This document shows, piece by piece, positions 53,163 through 64,000 of a stretch of 64,000 nt of DNA. The DNA lies in contig CAUWAG010000010.1 of assembly GCA_963556695.1 (NCBI GenBank), forward strand, positions 5,952,001-6,016,000. The letters are read 5' to 3'. Position 1 is the first letter of the stretch. Every line of letters starts with the position of its first letter. The translations under genes and the position numbers were made by a program. The notes beneath the pieces were generated by a model. That model worked only from the letters and a program-made list of their open reading frames with translations, was not told the DNA's origin and did not search any database. The DNA is from Anthostomella pinea. Its lineage: Eukaryota; Ascomycota; Sordariomycetes; Xylariales; Xylariaceae.

Positions 53163-53405
53163 AAACTGGGGGCTTCGGATCTAAGAGGCGAAGGCAACCA
53201 AGTTATCGAGGAAAAAGGGTGCCCTCTTTGTGGTCCCATCATCAAGATTGCGGTATGGTATATATTCCCACTTCACCGCTTGTTTCCCTGGGTGGTCCCC
53301 CAAACGCCTATGCTTCCGTGACGCTCAAGCGTCATATATGCAAGAATGTCATGCCATAAACCCATTCCAGATCATATAGTCCTACAGCTCAGATCGGACC
53401 ATCCT
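53163..53405. other. Short convergent spacer, POP8-like / PPT1
   Basis: 243 bp with nothing beyond 3' regions. Confidence 0.6.
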
Positions 53406-55183
53406 CTACATCATGCCCGACAGAGAATTGTTGGCGTACGCCTGAGGGACTGTTAGCTGACGCATCTTGCAGGATATGGAGGGCCGCGAGGTCTTACCAT
53501 AGGTTTAATAGGGGGATGTGGCACGGCATCGAATTGGTTGAAGTGGAGCTTGTAGTCGGGGCCGATGTTGATGTACGCTCCTCTGTTCTCGGTTTGATCG
53601 CAGTACTTGGGTGCCGAGAAGACTGCAGGCTCGTCAGTTGGGCAAATCCTACGCTTTGGGGAGATAACCTACCTGTGATGCACTTTCCGTCATGCTCCTC
53701 CTCATAGCCGTCCATGCGGACTTCGTGGCTGCGGATGATAGCATCCAGGCCGTTCTTATCGCAGAATCGCTTGGTAACATCCGGCCCGAATTGCATACCT
53801 ACACCTCTCTTGCTGGGGCCTCGGCCAGGGGCGGTTTGAGGGTCCGTCCACAGCATCTCCATCATCAGGCCAGCCTGACCAGGTTGTCTCTGAAGATGTC
53901 TGTTGAGTTTTCGGATATCATCTAGGGTTACGTTGTCGTCGGAGAACAGACCACCGTGGAGGACGAGATACTTGGAACCGATGAGTGTCGCTAAGGGCAA
54001 TGCCGAGAAGCTCTCCGAGAACAGCTTGAAGACCCTACTCCCAATCAGTATGAAGAAGACTCGTACTTGCAGATAATGCTCACCGCTCATTGTACTTTGC
54101 CTTGCATTCTCCCTCGAATCCGTAGACCCTGTTCATGTCGTCCGTCTCGTGGTTGCCTCTGTTGAGGAACATACCAGAGGGACGCAGCCACTTGTAAGCA
54201 TATAGTAAGAGTGCAATTTCTGTAGACCAGGAACCTCGGTCAACAAAGTCGCCGTTGAATAGGTAATAGTGGTCCTCTGAAGGTCGTCCGTTCAATCTGA
54301 AGAGTTCCATCAAGTCGAAGTATTGTCCTGCTCCAATGTCAGCATCTTGCTAATTGTATAACTGTTGCGCCATGGAGCCTACCGTGAGTATCACCACAGA
54401 CCGTGAGCTTGACGTCGTCTGGTATGGTCATTTCCACCATGGTAGCTTCGTCGTAAACAATCTTCTTGACGGCAATGATGATTTGGTAGACATATTTCTT
54501 GTGTATCTTCTTGCCGTTCTTGAAGCGCTCGATCATATCATCAATGAACTCCTGTGTCATCTCGTCCTTCAGGTGTACTCCATCGTAGTCCGGCTCGACG
54601 GCCATTGAAGCAATATCAAGTCCCTCAGCGGCAGAGGGTTCGTCGCCGAGCTCGATGGCGGCGAAAAAGTTCAATTGTCGCACAATCTTCTGGCACTCGG
54701 CAAGCTTGAGTTTCGCATCTTTGCTGTTCGGATCGAGCTTCACACATTGACCGAAGTCCTTGGCGGCATCTTTCGGCTTGAGGATGGCGGCAGAGGCAAC
54801 AGCACGGCGGTAGTAAGCCTGGAGCATCGGGTCAGACACGATAACAAAGCGCAATCAGCGCAGACATGACGAAATACCTTGACAAGCTTGGGGTTCAGCT
54901 CAATAGCCTTTGTGGCGTCGGCAATGGCATAACCGAAAGCCTCTGATCTGATGTTGGCCTACAGCGTCTGGTAAGTCACGCGAGCATTCCCCGACCAAGA
55001 TGTGGCCCAGTTTGGTGTTGGACAAACCTGAGCTCTGTTGGTGTAGTAAGTCGGCTCCTTGTCATTCAGCTCGATAGCCTTGGTGTACAGCTCGAGGGCT
55101 TTGGGCCAGTCATGTGCAGCGAATGCCTTGTTGCCCTCATTCTTGAAGGCGGTGGCCTGCTCGACAGCAGACTCGTCTGCCAT
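53406..55183 (-). CDS. PPT1: Serine/threonine protein phosphatase 5 (PP5/Ppt1)
   Basis: Seven exons on the minus strand (55028-55183, 54878-54958, 54383-54818, 54084-54327, 53673-54034, 53498-53622 and 53406-53441) all join in frame to 479 residues. Three TPR motifs fill residues ~6-110 (ATAFKNEGNKAFAAHDWPKALELYTKAIEL, then YYTNRA..AIADATKAIELNP and AYYRRAVASAAIL). The PPP-type catalytic domain has GDTHGQ, GDFVDRG, RGNHE, LVLHGGL and IIRSHE, i.e. the metal- and phosphate-binding residues of the family. Without the 36-bp last exon (AYANNSLSGMM) the protein would run through the intron into an unrelated PRGPPYP tail. PP5/Ppt1 is autoinhibited by its TPRs and activated by Hsp90; it dephosphorylates Hsp90 and client proteins. 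It diverges from YIH1 with 870 bp between. Confidence 0.96.
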
Positions 55184-56053
55184 GGCGAGGGTATTGAGGG
55201 CGGTTGTGATAAGGTATAGTGTGGACTGGGCTTTCGGTGTCGGGCGTGAGATAGGGACGAAGCTCGAGAGTTCTCGGTTACTCAAGTAGTAATATTGGCG
55301 TGAAAGGGTGTTGTTGATGCTCAGGACTACACGGCCTTGAAGCTCGGAGGAGAGATTCTTGCGAAGTTTGGTCGGAGCACGGAGCTTCGACGGCCTGCTG
55401 GATGTATTCACTGCAGGGTGATTTTATGGAGGGCCCGAGGGGCATTCGATTCCCTGTCCTCGACCCGGGCCTGGTGGGGGTATATGTACCAAGACAAACC
55501 AGAACCAGATAACATCAATACACACGGTACCGCACACACTGTTTCAGGCCCCAGTCTGTAAGCGGACTCTCAGGCGCTAACAATATAATTGTAGGGTAGG
55601 GTCCGGTACCGGGTACGAAGCTCGGACTACATGTTAAACCGCTACCCTGGAGAAACGGGTCAAGCCAAGTGAACCTAACCTTAAAGTGCCGGACCTTATC
55701 TTGAGCCTCTTCACCAGACGCCGGAGCGCTTCCTGTTCTTTGAATGGCATTGTTCCATGGTACGTGCCTGAGCCTCACATACCGCTTGCCTTGGTTCGCA
55801 GAAGGGTCAACCAAATCTCTTCCCATTCTCTCCAATTTCAATGTCACTCTCTCTGATTGGATGCGACGGGAATACAGGGAAACCTCGCAGTTTGGTCACT
55901 TGCTTCTCGCCGTGAAATCGGATCGAAGCTGAGATTGAACATTTTAACCTCGTTGCCATCTACCAAGATATTGATGTTGAGATCCACGTCCAAATAGCTT
56001 GTCTACTTGAGAACCCCATCATCTTCATTTCAGACATATCTACAACGAAAACT
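55184..56053. promoter_or_regulatory. Divergent region, PPT1 / YIH1
   Basis: 870 bp between two outward-facing starts. No additional gene. Short frames only. Confidence 0.5.
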
Positions 56054-56887
56054 ATGTCTGAAGAGCTCAGGGATGAGGTTGAAGCCATCAACTCCATCTA
56101 TGGCGAAGGCTGCTTGGTGCAGTCGAGTACAGCGGCCAATGTCTACATCCTTCAACCACCTGGCGAATCCTCATCACTCCTCGTCGAGTTTCCTTCAAGT
56201 TACCCAGCAGAGCCGCCCACTGTGATTGGTACTAACAGTACTGGTCAACATGGAAAGAAGGGCGATGCAGCGCGAGAGCTATCCCTGTTCCGCCAAGCTC
56301 TGGGAAGCGTCTATCAGCCGGGGATTGTGTGCCTCTTTGATGCCATAGAGGAGCTCGCAAGGCTACTGGAATCTCTGGCACCCGAGGACGAACCACAAGC
56401 GGACCCGACCCCTGAAGAGGCAGAGGATGTACCTGCTGATGCCGACGTTCGGGACGAGATGGATATGAAAGAGCCCCCATGGGTCTTATCGGACCCGGTG
56501 GTGGAGCTCAGGTCAACTTTCATCGCGCGGTGTGCTGCTGTGTCATCGACTGTGGAGGCTGAGGCGTTCGTCCAGCATTTACTCCTCTCAGACAAGAAAA
56601 TCCGGTCAGCCACACACAACATCACGGCTTGGAGGATCAAGGGACCCAACAACACGACATTTCAGGATTGCAACGATGATGGAGAGACCGCAGCCGGAGG
56701 TCGGCTGCTACGCCTGATGCAGCTCATGGACCTGTGGGATGTAATGGTTGTGGTCACTCGTTGGTATGGCGGCCACAAACTGGGCCCACATCGATTCGCC
56801 TTGATCAACCAAGCAGCGAGAGACTCATTTGTCAAGGCAGGTCTGGTCCGTGACTCTTCCACGAAGAAAAAGGGAACTGGGAAATGA
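56054..56887 (+). CDS. YIH1: Yih1/IMPACT family protein (RWD + UPF0029 domains)
   Basis: Single exon of 277 residues. The N-terminal RWD domain (residues ~3-110) reads LRDEVEAINSIYGEGCLVQSS and LLVEFPSSYPAEPPTVIGTNS. A ~60-residue acidic linker follows. The C-terminal IMPACT/UPF0029 domain has ELRSTFIARCAAVSSTVEAEAFVQHLLLSDKKIRSATHNITAWRIKG, NDDGETAAGGRLLRLMQLMDLWDVMVVVTRWYGGHKLGPHRFALINQAARD. In yeast, Yih1 competes with the Gcn2 kinase for Gcn1 through the RWD domain, damping the amino-acid starvation response in the cytosol. The C-terminal domain is also present in bacteria and binds nucleic acid or nucleotides. Length matches the fungal family. Confidence 0.95.
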   Translation: MSEELRDEVEAINSIYGEGCLVQSSTAANVYILQPPGESSSLLVEFPSSYPAEPPTVIGTNSTGQHGKKGDAARELSLFRQALGSVYQPGIVCLFDAIEELARLLESLAPEDEPQADPTPEEAEDVPADADVRDEMDMKEPPWVLSDPVVELRSTFIARCAAVSSTVEAEAFVQHLLLSDKKIRSATHNITAWRIKGPNNTTFQDCNDDGETAAGGRLLRLMQLMDLWDVMVVVTRWYGGHKLGPHRFALINQAARDSFVKAGLVRDSSTKKKGTGK

Positions 56888-57556
56888 GATGTGCACGTGT
56901 ACATTGTGTACAGCGGCATTTCTTCCAATGCGTGCTCAGCCAGATTGACTCGGCACCACCGTGAACACGCGCTTCCACCCCTCCAAGGAGAACCGGCGAA
57001 TCTTCCTTCGGCAGACTACGAACCCTCAGAAACCCATGCCTTGGACAGGAGGTATCCATCTGCGGCTACTTCCTATTTCGGACGATCATGATCGATCAAT
57101 CCTGTAGCTGACCTCGGAGTGTGACCATTTTCTCAGGCCTGCTCCACCAACTCCCGCGCTGCCAATCTCGCAACCCGTTTGCATGTATCTCACCTAGGCT
57201 TGACGTGTATTTTTCGCGTTATTTATACGCGTCGATACCAATATGCAAGTACTAAGCTGAAAGTTTCGGGCAATTAGGTACATTATGATGTTTAATTGAT
57301 AGCTATGAGCATAGACATCACGGCTGAACATTCGCTCCGGAATCAGCTGACGGGAGCAGGCCCGGGCATGGCCGGCCTTCTGATTCGCTGTCGAGAAAAT
57401 GGTCACCTGGAGTTCACTCATGCCGCAGCCTGCAGCCAGGCTTGCTCCGCCTCTCCTCAATCTTTCCCAAGCGGCTCATTCCGCTGCTGTTTTCTAAAGC
57501 TTCCAGCCTCGCCGTGATACTCACCACGAGCGTATTGTAGCAGCTACTGGGCGATC
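56888..57556. other. Intergenic, 669 bp
   Basis: YIH1 3' region and HET gene promoter. No gene seen. Confidence 0.55.
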
Positions 57557-59541
57557 ATGGAGAAATCTAGCCCTGGAGAGCCGACAACGCCGTATGCTCT
57601 TGGCGAATGCTACTGCGAGGTGTGCAAAATATTCAGGCTGAACGAGGCTGACTGGGAGAACGTGCGCCACAACAAGCTCCAAGCTGCCTCCCGTGACATA
57701 GCCCGACAGGCTGAACTTGGTTGCAAGACATGCAAGCTACTCGGCGATGCCATGGAGACGGTGTTCACCATGTATCCGCCGGCATTCCCGAAAAACGACG
57801 CTCTCTTGGAACGCGAGCCTGCATACTACCGACCGAACGCAGCATTCAGAATTGACGATGGCCGCACAGAAAGGTATCACGAGGCCTTTGAGATCTATTC
57901 CGAGCTTGGTACGTGGCATTCGTGTTCTCCAGCTCTCTTCATATGTACCTAACTAGCGGGTTAGGCAGCGACAGCCCGTGCAGAGCCATTGCATCGAAGT
58001 CCAGACTGCCGACAAGGCTCGACCATGCCATATGTCTGGGTAGAAAACGGTCTTGGATGAAAGACTGTGAGAGCAATCACCCTCACTGTCGGCAGAATTG
58101 CAAGCCAAAGTTGCCGAAGCGTGTACTCGAGATATTTGGCGGCGGACGTAGCCCTGGTGTTCGTTTACACTGTAGTGCCCCTGGAGAGCGCTGTGAGTAT
58201 CTCACCTTGAGCCATTGTTGGGGTGACCCGGCCACGGTTCGGAAAACAACGCAGGCGACATTACAAGCATATCAAGTGGCAATACCGGACGAAATGTTAT
58301 CTCTCACATTCCGACACGCAGTTTGGGTGACACGACAATTGGGTTTCCGGTACCTCTGGATAGATGCTCTTTGCATAGTACAAGACGATCTGCACGACTG
58401 GGCTACTACTCTGGGTACTATGGGAGACATCTACGGTGAAGCAAGCCTTAACATTGCGGCAGCGTCGTCCACCAACGGCGATGGAGGCTGTCTGTATGAG
58501 CGCATCGGCGGGAAAGAGCTACCACTGCCTACAGATCCTTCGCTCGGATGTGACTTGTTTGTGCGCTGCCGCCCAGAGCACACTTTTGCGAACTCGTTAA
58601 ATGGCTGGCGTGCCGGAATTACTTGGGTTGCACACCACCCACTCTCCTATCGGAAATGGTGCTTCCAAGAGCGCATAGCGAGCCGGCAAACTCTGTTCTA
58701 CACCAAGGGCGAGATGGGCTGGGAATGCCGAACGGTTGTGAAATGTGAGTGCGAGCAGGTTCTTCTAGGCTCTCGTGGGAACATGTATTCTTCAGACTGC
58801 TTCTCTACGAAATGCAGGCTTGTCCAAGCGACGGACCCTGCGTCTCTGTTAGTAAAGTCGGAGAAGGAAGGAGAACTCGAGCTGCTGGATATCTGGATGC
58901 AGCTTGTGATGGACTACAGTATCCGCCAAATCACGCACGACAGTGACATCTTCCCTGCTATGTCGGCAGTGGCTAGGATGTTCGAGGGAAAGGGGCTTGG
59001 AAACTACCATGCCGGTATGTGGTCTGCATATCTCCCACGACTTCTCTGCTGGCACAGTGAAGATTTGATCACCGACCAACGCGGCAAGCGGATACATCCA
59101 CTACGTACCTGGTCATGGGCATCTGTTGAAGGCAAAGTCATATATACAAAAGTAACAAAAGCAGAGTGGGATCAGAAGACCGAGCCGGTATCATCTGTGC
59201 GCAAACACAGCGTCGTTTGCCAGACCATAGACGGTCATGCTGGTCGCCTCAGTGGTGGTGTGCTGGAGCTGTCATCACCAGCCGTCAGGACTAGCATGAC
59301 AACTATTGTTGGCACGTCCTGGTTGGAATATGGATACCAGGTACAGTTTGAGCACTGGAACGAGGAATTTGTCTGCCAATTCGATGCGTATGACGACTAC
59401 AAGGATGTCAAGGGCCTTGCAGTATGGCTGCTTTACATACTTCATGCGGCCTACGACGAAGAGATCTACCTCTTGGCAAGGTCGACCGGAGATGGAACAG
59501 GAAGCTATCGACGTATTGCGCTTGTTTCCCACCAGAGATGA
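57557..59541 (+). CDS. HET-domain (heterokaryon incompatibility) protein
   Basis: Two exons, 57557-57908 and 57965-59541 (56-bp intron, phase 1), give 642 residues. The N-terminal ~115 residues include a paired Cys motif (CYCEVC) and CKTC. The HET domain starts at residue ~196 with EYLTLSHCWGDPATVRKT. It continues with FRYLWIDALCIVQDDLHDW and MGDIYGEASLNIAAASS, the three conserved HET blocks. It then has the family's WCFQERIASRQTLFYTKGEMGWEC and the tail SYRRIALVSHQR. HET proteins are fungal self/non-self recognition and cell-death regulators, similar to NLR partners. No NACHT, ankyrin or WD domains follow, so this is a stand-alone HET gene. No partner gene is obvious in the window. The 3' end is duplicated in degenerate form about 183 bp downstream. 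Confidence 0.88.
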
Positions 59542-61513
59542 TCTAAACCTGCAGCGATCGAGCACCAGCGCTTGCTAAAGAGGAAGACATTTCGAATTGT
59601 CTGATCACGAGCAAAAGCGGGCCTTGCCCACACAATAGAGGCATAAGAGGGTTGCCTTGTTCTCATACACATTATTCAGGACGGTACTTATCGACGTATT
59701 GCGCTGGCTAGTGAAGGAGCGTAGTCTCCGTCGAACGGCGCTCAACGTCCGTAGAAGAGAAAGGCATTCCGGATGGTGTGATGAATACCGCGTGTCCGAG
59801 AGTCGAAAGAATATGTTAATTTCTGATGTAAACATCAAAAGTCAGCCGTGAGACCATGCAATCCCCTTCCGCTTCGTCACGCCTGTCACTGACCCTGTCC
59901 CTCCTAATGCGTTTCTCGTCAAAACTCAGTCGTTCAGACCAAGGCCATTCATCCATTCCTGGCTGTCCTTCTCTACACTCATTCCGGCCAGTAAACACTC
60001 CCAGCCGTCTCATTAACATACTGACGTATAGTATACCTCTATATTTCCCGACAAATATGAAGAGCTTATTCGGACCCCGAAGTCTCTTATACCTCCTCTA
60101 CTTGCATCCTAGACGCCCGCTCCCTCTCAAAGCAATAAGGTCGCATTTAGGAGTCCTACTAAGTCGGATTCCTATTCTTTCGGCCTTGAGCCTTCCGACG
60201 CCCTACAAACAGCGAGGCCGCGGATGGCAATGGCAGCGGATATTCGCAAGGAGTCGCGACTTTGAGTAGTTGTCACTCATGACACACTCAAAGCCGACGA
60301 GTCAACGAACAGAATATTGCAATATGAAGTATACGGACAATGGAGTCCCTACCACCAGGGCTGTGATGACTCCATTGTGACAGCGTTCGGGTTTCAGGGG
60401 GGGGCTATGGATGACATCTCGATGAGCGAATAGGCAACCGCTCGTCACCACCAAAGATAGGTTGGCCAAGGATATAGCGGAATGACAGCCAAGCCCGCGA
60501 GGTCTATGACGATGGCAAGGAGATAAATCAAGAGCACGCGGTACTAGGAAAGCGTAAGCAAGGTCGGTAGAAGGTAGCAAGAGCCGTATCTGGCCCAGAC
60601 CTGCGTCAACATCACAGTGCACGACCACAGGAAGAGCGAAGAAGACTCAGATGCATAGCAATGCAGTCGACCAAGACAGGCATGTGGCGGAATAGTTTCG
60701 AGTCGAATATTGAACTTGGCTCGCAGACGAAGCTCAAGCAGTGTACGACATTATACACCTGTCTATGTTGGGGGTTCCAACTCGTACCAGGCGCGGAGAG
60801 AATGATAAGTCAAACAAACATTGAATCTCCATCCCACCACATGCACATAATCAATCCACAATACTTTAGGCACCTATCAAGACATATATAATGACAGCTT
60901 TCTTCGGATCTGGTGTCAAGTGATCGTTACCTGCTCGTAGGTATCCTTGTGGCTCCTCAACCCATTTTCCAGCCACAATGACGGATGGGTCACGGACCAG
61001 GATACAAGGTACCCTGGAGCCCAACGGGTACCCGTTTGTACCTGATTTGTACCCAACTGGGATGATAGCTACTTCTGGGATGGGGACACCACCCATCCCT
61101 TCTTTCAATCAAGCAACTTCCAGAATACAGACCAATAGCCACCATTCGTGACCCTGGTCCTTATTCTGGATACCGCTACCACAAGGCACATCCTGACTGT
61201 CCTCATCCCTTTAGTTAAAAATGGTCTGGTACTTGCATAAAACCCCAACATCAACCCCAGACAACAAGCCTCGGTTCCCCACGCTCCATGACCGAGTATC
61301 CTTGCAGCCATGCACGTCGTCCCTCATCGCCAGCACCGCATCATACAGGACATATCTACCCGTATATATCTAGAAGAAAAATAATACCACGAAATCATAC
61401 TCATAAACAACCACCATATCCACGGAACAAGAACCCCATTGTGACAAGACGAATGTCCTGAATCCTATACGTAGATCGTGAGATAAGTGCCAGATATTTA
61501 CCGTACATATAAA
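59542..61513. other. Intergenic, 2.0 kb, with a HET-tail remnant
   Basis: Apart from the duplicated HET 3' remnant (59683-59787) I see no gene. Sequences resembling leader and promoter precede the CoA-transferase gene. Other frames are short. Confidence 0.55.
59683..59787 (+). pseudogene. Diverged copy of the HET gene 3' end
   Basis: GTYRRIALASEGA followed by TAG at 59722-59724 parallels the real HET ending SYRRIALVSHQR. It shares the 17-mer TATCGACGTATTGCGCT (59506-59522 and 59689-59705). A second segment beginning AGAGGAAGACATTT (59579) or AGAGAAAGGCATTC (59756) shows about 21 of 27 matches at similar distance downstream. Confidence 0.5.
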
Positions 61514-62910
61514 ATGGTCGGCCAGCTACCACTCCAAGACCTCAAAGTCCTCGAGTTCGCCGGCCTCGCCCCCGGTAAATACCCATTCCATTTCATCCAA
61601 GCAACAATGCGAGAAACTCATCACTAACCGCGACCCCAGGCCCCTTCGCCGGCATGCTCCTAGCCGACGCCGGCGCCTCAGTCCTGCGCATCGACCGCGC
61701 GATCCCGGGGCAGACACATCAAACACATCCAAAGGACAGCAGCACATCAAACCCAAACCCCCATAGCCCGTCATCACCACCACCACCACCGCCGCCCACC
61801 CCCGACATGCTAGCCCGGCACAAATCCAGCATAGCAGTAGACCTCAAGTCCCCCCGCGGCACCTCCCTAATCAGAACCCTAGCGCGTGAAGCCGACGTGC
61901 TAATCGACCCCTTCCGCCCAGGCGTCCTCGAGAAGCTCGGCCTCGGACCAAGCGTGTTATGTGCTGAAAATGCAAACCCGCGCCTCATCTACGCCCGCAT
62001 GACGGGCTTCCGCCGCGACGGCCGCTACGCCGCCATGGCGGGCCACGACATAAACTACCTAGCCGTATCGGGCGTATTATCCCTCCTCGGCACCGCGGAC
62101 CCAAGTGAACCGCCGCGGCCGCCTTGGAATATCCTGGCTGATTTCGCTGGTGGTGGTGCTGTGCTGGTCCAGGGGATTATGATGGCCCTGCTGGCGCGCG
62201 ATCGCCCGGGTGGTAATGGTGGTAGGGGTCAGGTCGTCGAGGCCAACATGGTAGACGGATCCTCCTACCTAGCCACCTTCCCACGCATGGCACTAAAAAC
62301 GCCCCTAGGCGCCGGTCCGCGCGGGACTAACCTCCTGGATGGCGGCGCGCCGTTCTATTCCGCCTACACCACGCGCGACAACAAATACGTCGCCGTCGGC
62401 GCGCTAGAACCGCAGTTTTTCGCTCTGCTGATCAAGGGGTTGGGACTGGAGGGGCATGGGTGGGAGGCGAAGCAAAATGATCGGGCTTGTTGGGCGGAGA
62501 TGCGGAGGGTGTTTGCGGCGGGTTTTGCGGGGAGGACAAGGGGGGAGTGGGAGGGCGTGTTTGATGGGACGGATGCTTGTGTTACGCCGGTGTTGGGGTA
62601 TGGGGAGTTGGAAAAGGGGCAGCGGTTGGGGGAGGGAAGGGAGGGAAGAAGGGAGGGCGATCAGAGGCCGATCGTAGGGTTGCGGGATACGCCCTGTCTC
62701 GCCGTCGACGAGCGGGTTTCGGATCCGAGCATGCAGGGCAGGGGCGCTGGGGTGCCGGGCGGTGGGTATGTGCCGAGTCCGCTGGCGCCGGGCGAGGGCG
62801 GCGAGGAGGTGTTGAGACGGTGGGTTGGGTGGAATAGGGGGACGGAGTTTGATGTTGAGGGAGGGGGGTTGGTGTTGAAGGAGAAGGAGAAGGAGAAGTC
62901 GAAGCTGTGA
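61514..62910 (+). CDS. CoA-transferase family III / alpha-methylacyl-CoA racemase, peroxisomal
   Basis: Two exons, 61514-61574 and 61640-62910, give 443 residues. It starts [41 protein letters not shown], the CaiB/BaiF family opening. The family's [42 protein letters not shown] and [17 protein letters not shown] follow. His156 and Asp188 (in ILADFAGGG) match the catalytic pair of bacterial [22 protein letters not shown] comes next. The last three residues are SKL, a canonical peroxisomal PTS1. Racemases of this type convert (R)- to (S)-2-methylacyl-CoA so branched chains can enter beta-oxidation. The protein carries a Ser/Pro/His-rich low-complexity insertion (residues ~51-75) absent from classical AMACR. 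Substrate range is not known. Confidence 0.93.
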
Positions 62911-64000
62911 GGTGAGGTTAGAAGTGAGAGGTTTGAAGTGTCCTTGAGACTGATTTCCACTGCGAGATTATTATACCCTCCGTTGTTTATTAAACATTAT
63001 GGGCTCTGTGTGCCTTCGTCCCGTGTATCAATCCTTCGCTTATCCCGGCTACCTTCCAGCACCTGGCTGTTCCTTTTAGTCGCCGCCGGTGCCTTTTCCT
63101 TTCCCTTCCAAACCTCGTCTTCCCCTATCCTATCCATCTCTAGAGCCGTCTGCGGATCTTCTCAGGCCGGCTTGCACATACACACCCACGATCCCCGTTC
63201 GTGCCAACAGACCCCAAAGGCTAAAATAAATCAGTAAGAATATCCGACACAGCCCTTGGCTATCAACCCACCATGAAACACCCATTACCCTCCTCGCTTC
63301 TCTCGAACACATTGTATAAATCTGCTAGGTCGGAGTCGGTGGTGGATTCGGTGGAGGAGACGGCGAAGGATGGTCTCTGGAATAATTTCTCATTGCTGAA
63401 GCTTGTTGGACATCGATCCGCACAGTAGGTAGGTAGGTCTTGACTTCTTCAGGGCGTCTTCCTTGGTATCTGCCAGGCGGGAGATAGATAATATCTGTCG
63501 GGGATGCCGGCGGCCAAGCGTCGATGTGTTGTGTCTCTTCAAGAAGATAGGTGTACGGAGTTCTCATAACGGGAACCAGATTAGCCAAGTCGAAAGAACG
63601 AAGAAGACTAGAAGACAGACTTATAGATATACATCTAAAGCCAGCCTCCATTAAATCCACAGGCATTCATGTATCTATCTATCTATCCCTCCCTCCAGAT
63701 CACACCGATCCCATCCCATCCCGTCCCAATCAGCCTCCTCCTGCATCTTTCCCCCTCCCCCCTCACCACCCAAGAAATCAAGAAATTAACAGAATGCCAG
63801 CACAATCTCGCTACCTCAGCCCGCCCTCAATCTGGCGTTCCAATATTGACCGACATATGTACGCAGCCTGCCTGGATACCCTACCACCCAGCCGTATCCG
63901 ACCTCACCGGATCTCCCCACCCAATCAGGCACCTGAGGGGTATCAGCCTCTCCTGCGAGCTTCCTTGGGCGTCATATCAAAAGCGACTGACTGCATGTTT
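62911..64000. other. Right-hand end, no complete gene
   Basis: The region holds a 113-codon minus-strand frame (63325-63666) without domain matches. (TATC)n-like repeats lie near 63671-63687, and an open frame starts at 63794. None is a confident gene. Confidence 0.5.
63794..64000 (+). CDS. Possible 5' end of a gene running off the window
   Basis: An ATG at 63794 opens a frame of 69 codons without a stop up to the window edge (MPAQSRYLSPPSIWRSN...). No domain can be seen, and a frame of this length can occur by chance. Confidence 0.25.
   Translation, partial: MPAQSRYLSPPSIWRSNIDRHMYAACLDTLPPSRIRPHRISPPNQAPEGYQPLLRASLGVISKATDCMF

Noticed and set aside
63325..63666. A 113-codon minus-strand frame near the right end
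   Set aside because: Proline-rich end, no domain, no splice partners found. It might be part of a gene but I cannot support it.
1..64000. CRISPR arrays, operons, plasmid or phage features
   Set aside because: None seen. The gene structure is eukaryotic throughout.

Overview
The window is nuclear DNA of a filamentous ascomycete (Pezizomycotina, most likely a Sordariomycete). Four things point there. Genes are split by short introns (about 50-160 bp) with GTRNGY donors and CTRAC-like branch sites. There are Zn2Cys6 transcription factors, a HET-domain gene and an NmrA regulator. A Fot1/pogo-type transposon carries many point-mutation stops but no indels, as expected from repeat-induced point mutation (RIP). 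Housekeeping genes are nevertheless recognisably fungal. The species cannot be named from the sequence alone.

Layout. 1-2.1 kb: the 3' end of a charged, probably nuclear protein gene, convergent with a small membrane-protein gene. 2.3-4.3 kb: a complete but RIP-inactivated Fot1-like element with 90-bp inverted repeats and a TA target duplication. 4.5-8.4 kb: two decayed genes, an F-box/ankyrin-like gene (three frame breaks and a stop) and a small secreted-protein gene (a stop and a 14-bp duplication). 8.4-11.7 kb: no gene seen. 11.7-18.1 kb: two unrelated Zn2Cys6 regulators. 18-27 kb: long non-coding stretches around nmrA (22.3-23.7 kb). 27.4-29.0 kb: an F-box/2EXR-like protein.

29.5-57 kb is a dense conserved block. 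In order it holds POL31 (DNA polymerase delta subunit 2, -), YTM1 (+), a WRN-type 3'-5' exonuclease (-), LSM5 (+, six small exons), RPB11 (-), an AVT3-like vacuolar amino-acid transporter (-), a VHC1-like cation-chloride cotransporter (+), an unrecognised 893-aa disordered protein (+), SPT4 (-), POP8-like (+), PPT1/PP5 (-) and YIH1/IMPACT (+). Many are head-to-head pairs sharing a promoter: POL31/YTM1, exonuclease/LSM5, transporter/cotransporter, SPT4/POP8 and PPT1/YIH1. 57-63 kb turns accessory again, with a HET gene carrying a duplicated 3' remnant and a peroxisomal (SKL-ending) CoA-transferase family III / alpha-methylacyl-CoA racemase gene. An open frame runs off the right edge.

The shared theme of the block is basal gene expression and replication: RNA polymerase II, elongation, U6 snRNP, RNase P/MRP, 60S biogenesis and polymerase delta. 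Nitrogen-responsive control is represented by NmrA and the GCN2 antagonist YIH1, and vacuolar transport by the two divergent carriers. I found no convincing new multi-gene system. The most informative unusual signals are the clean RIP record, the decayed genes beside it, a 7-bp-spaced GATA-motif array upstream of nmrA, and an internal 46-residue repeat in the cotransporter tail.
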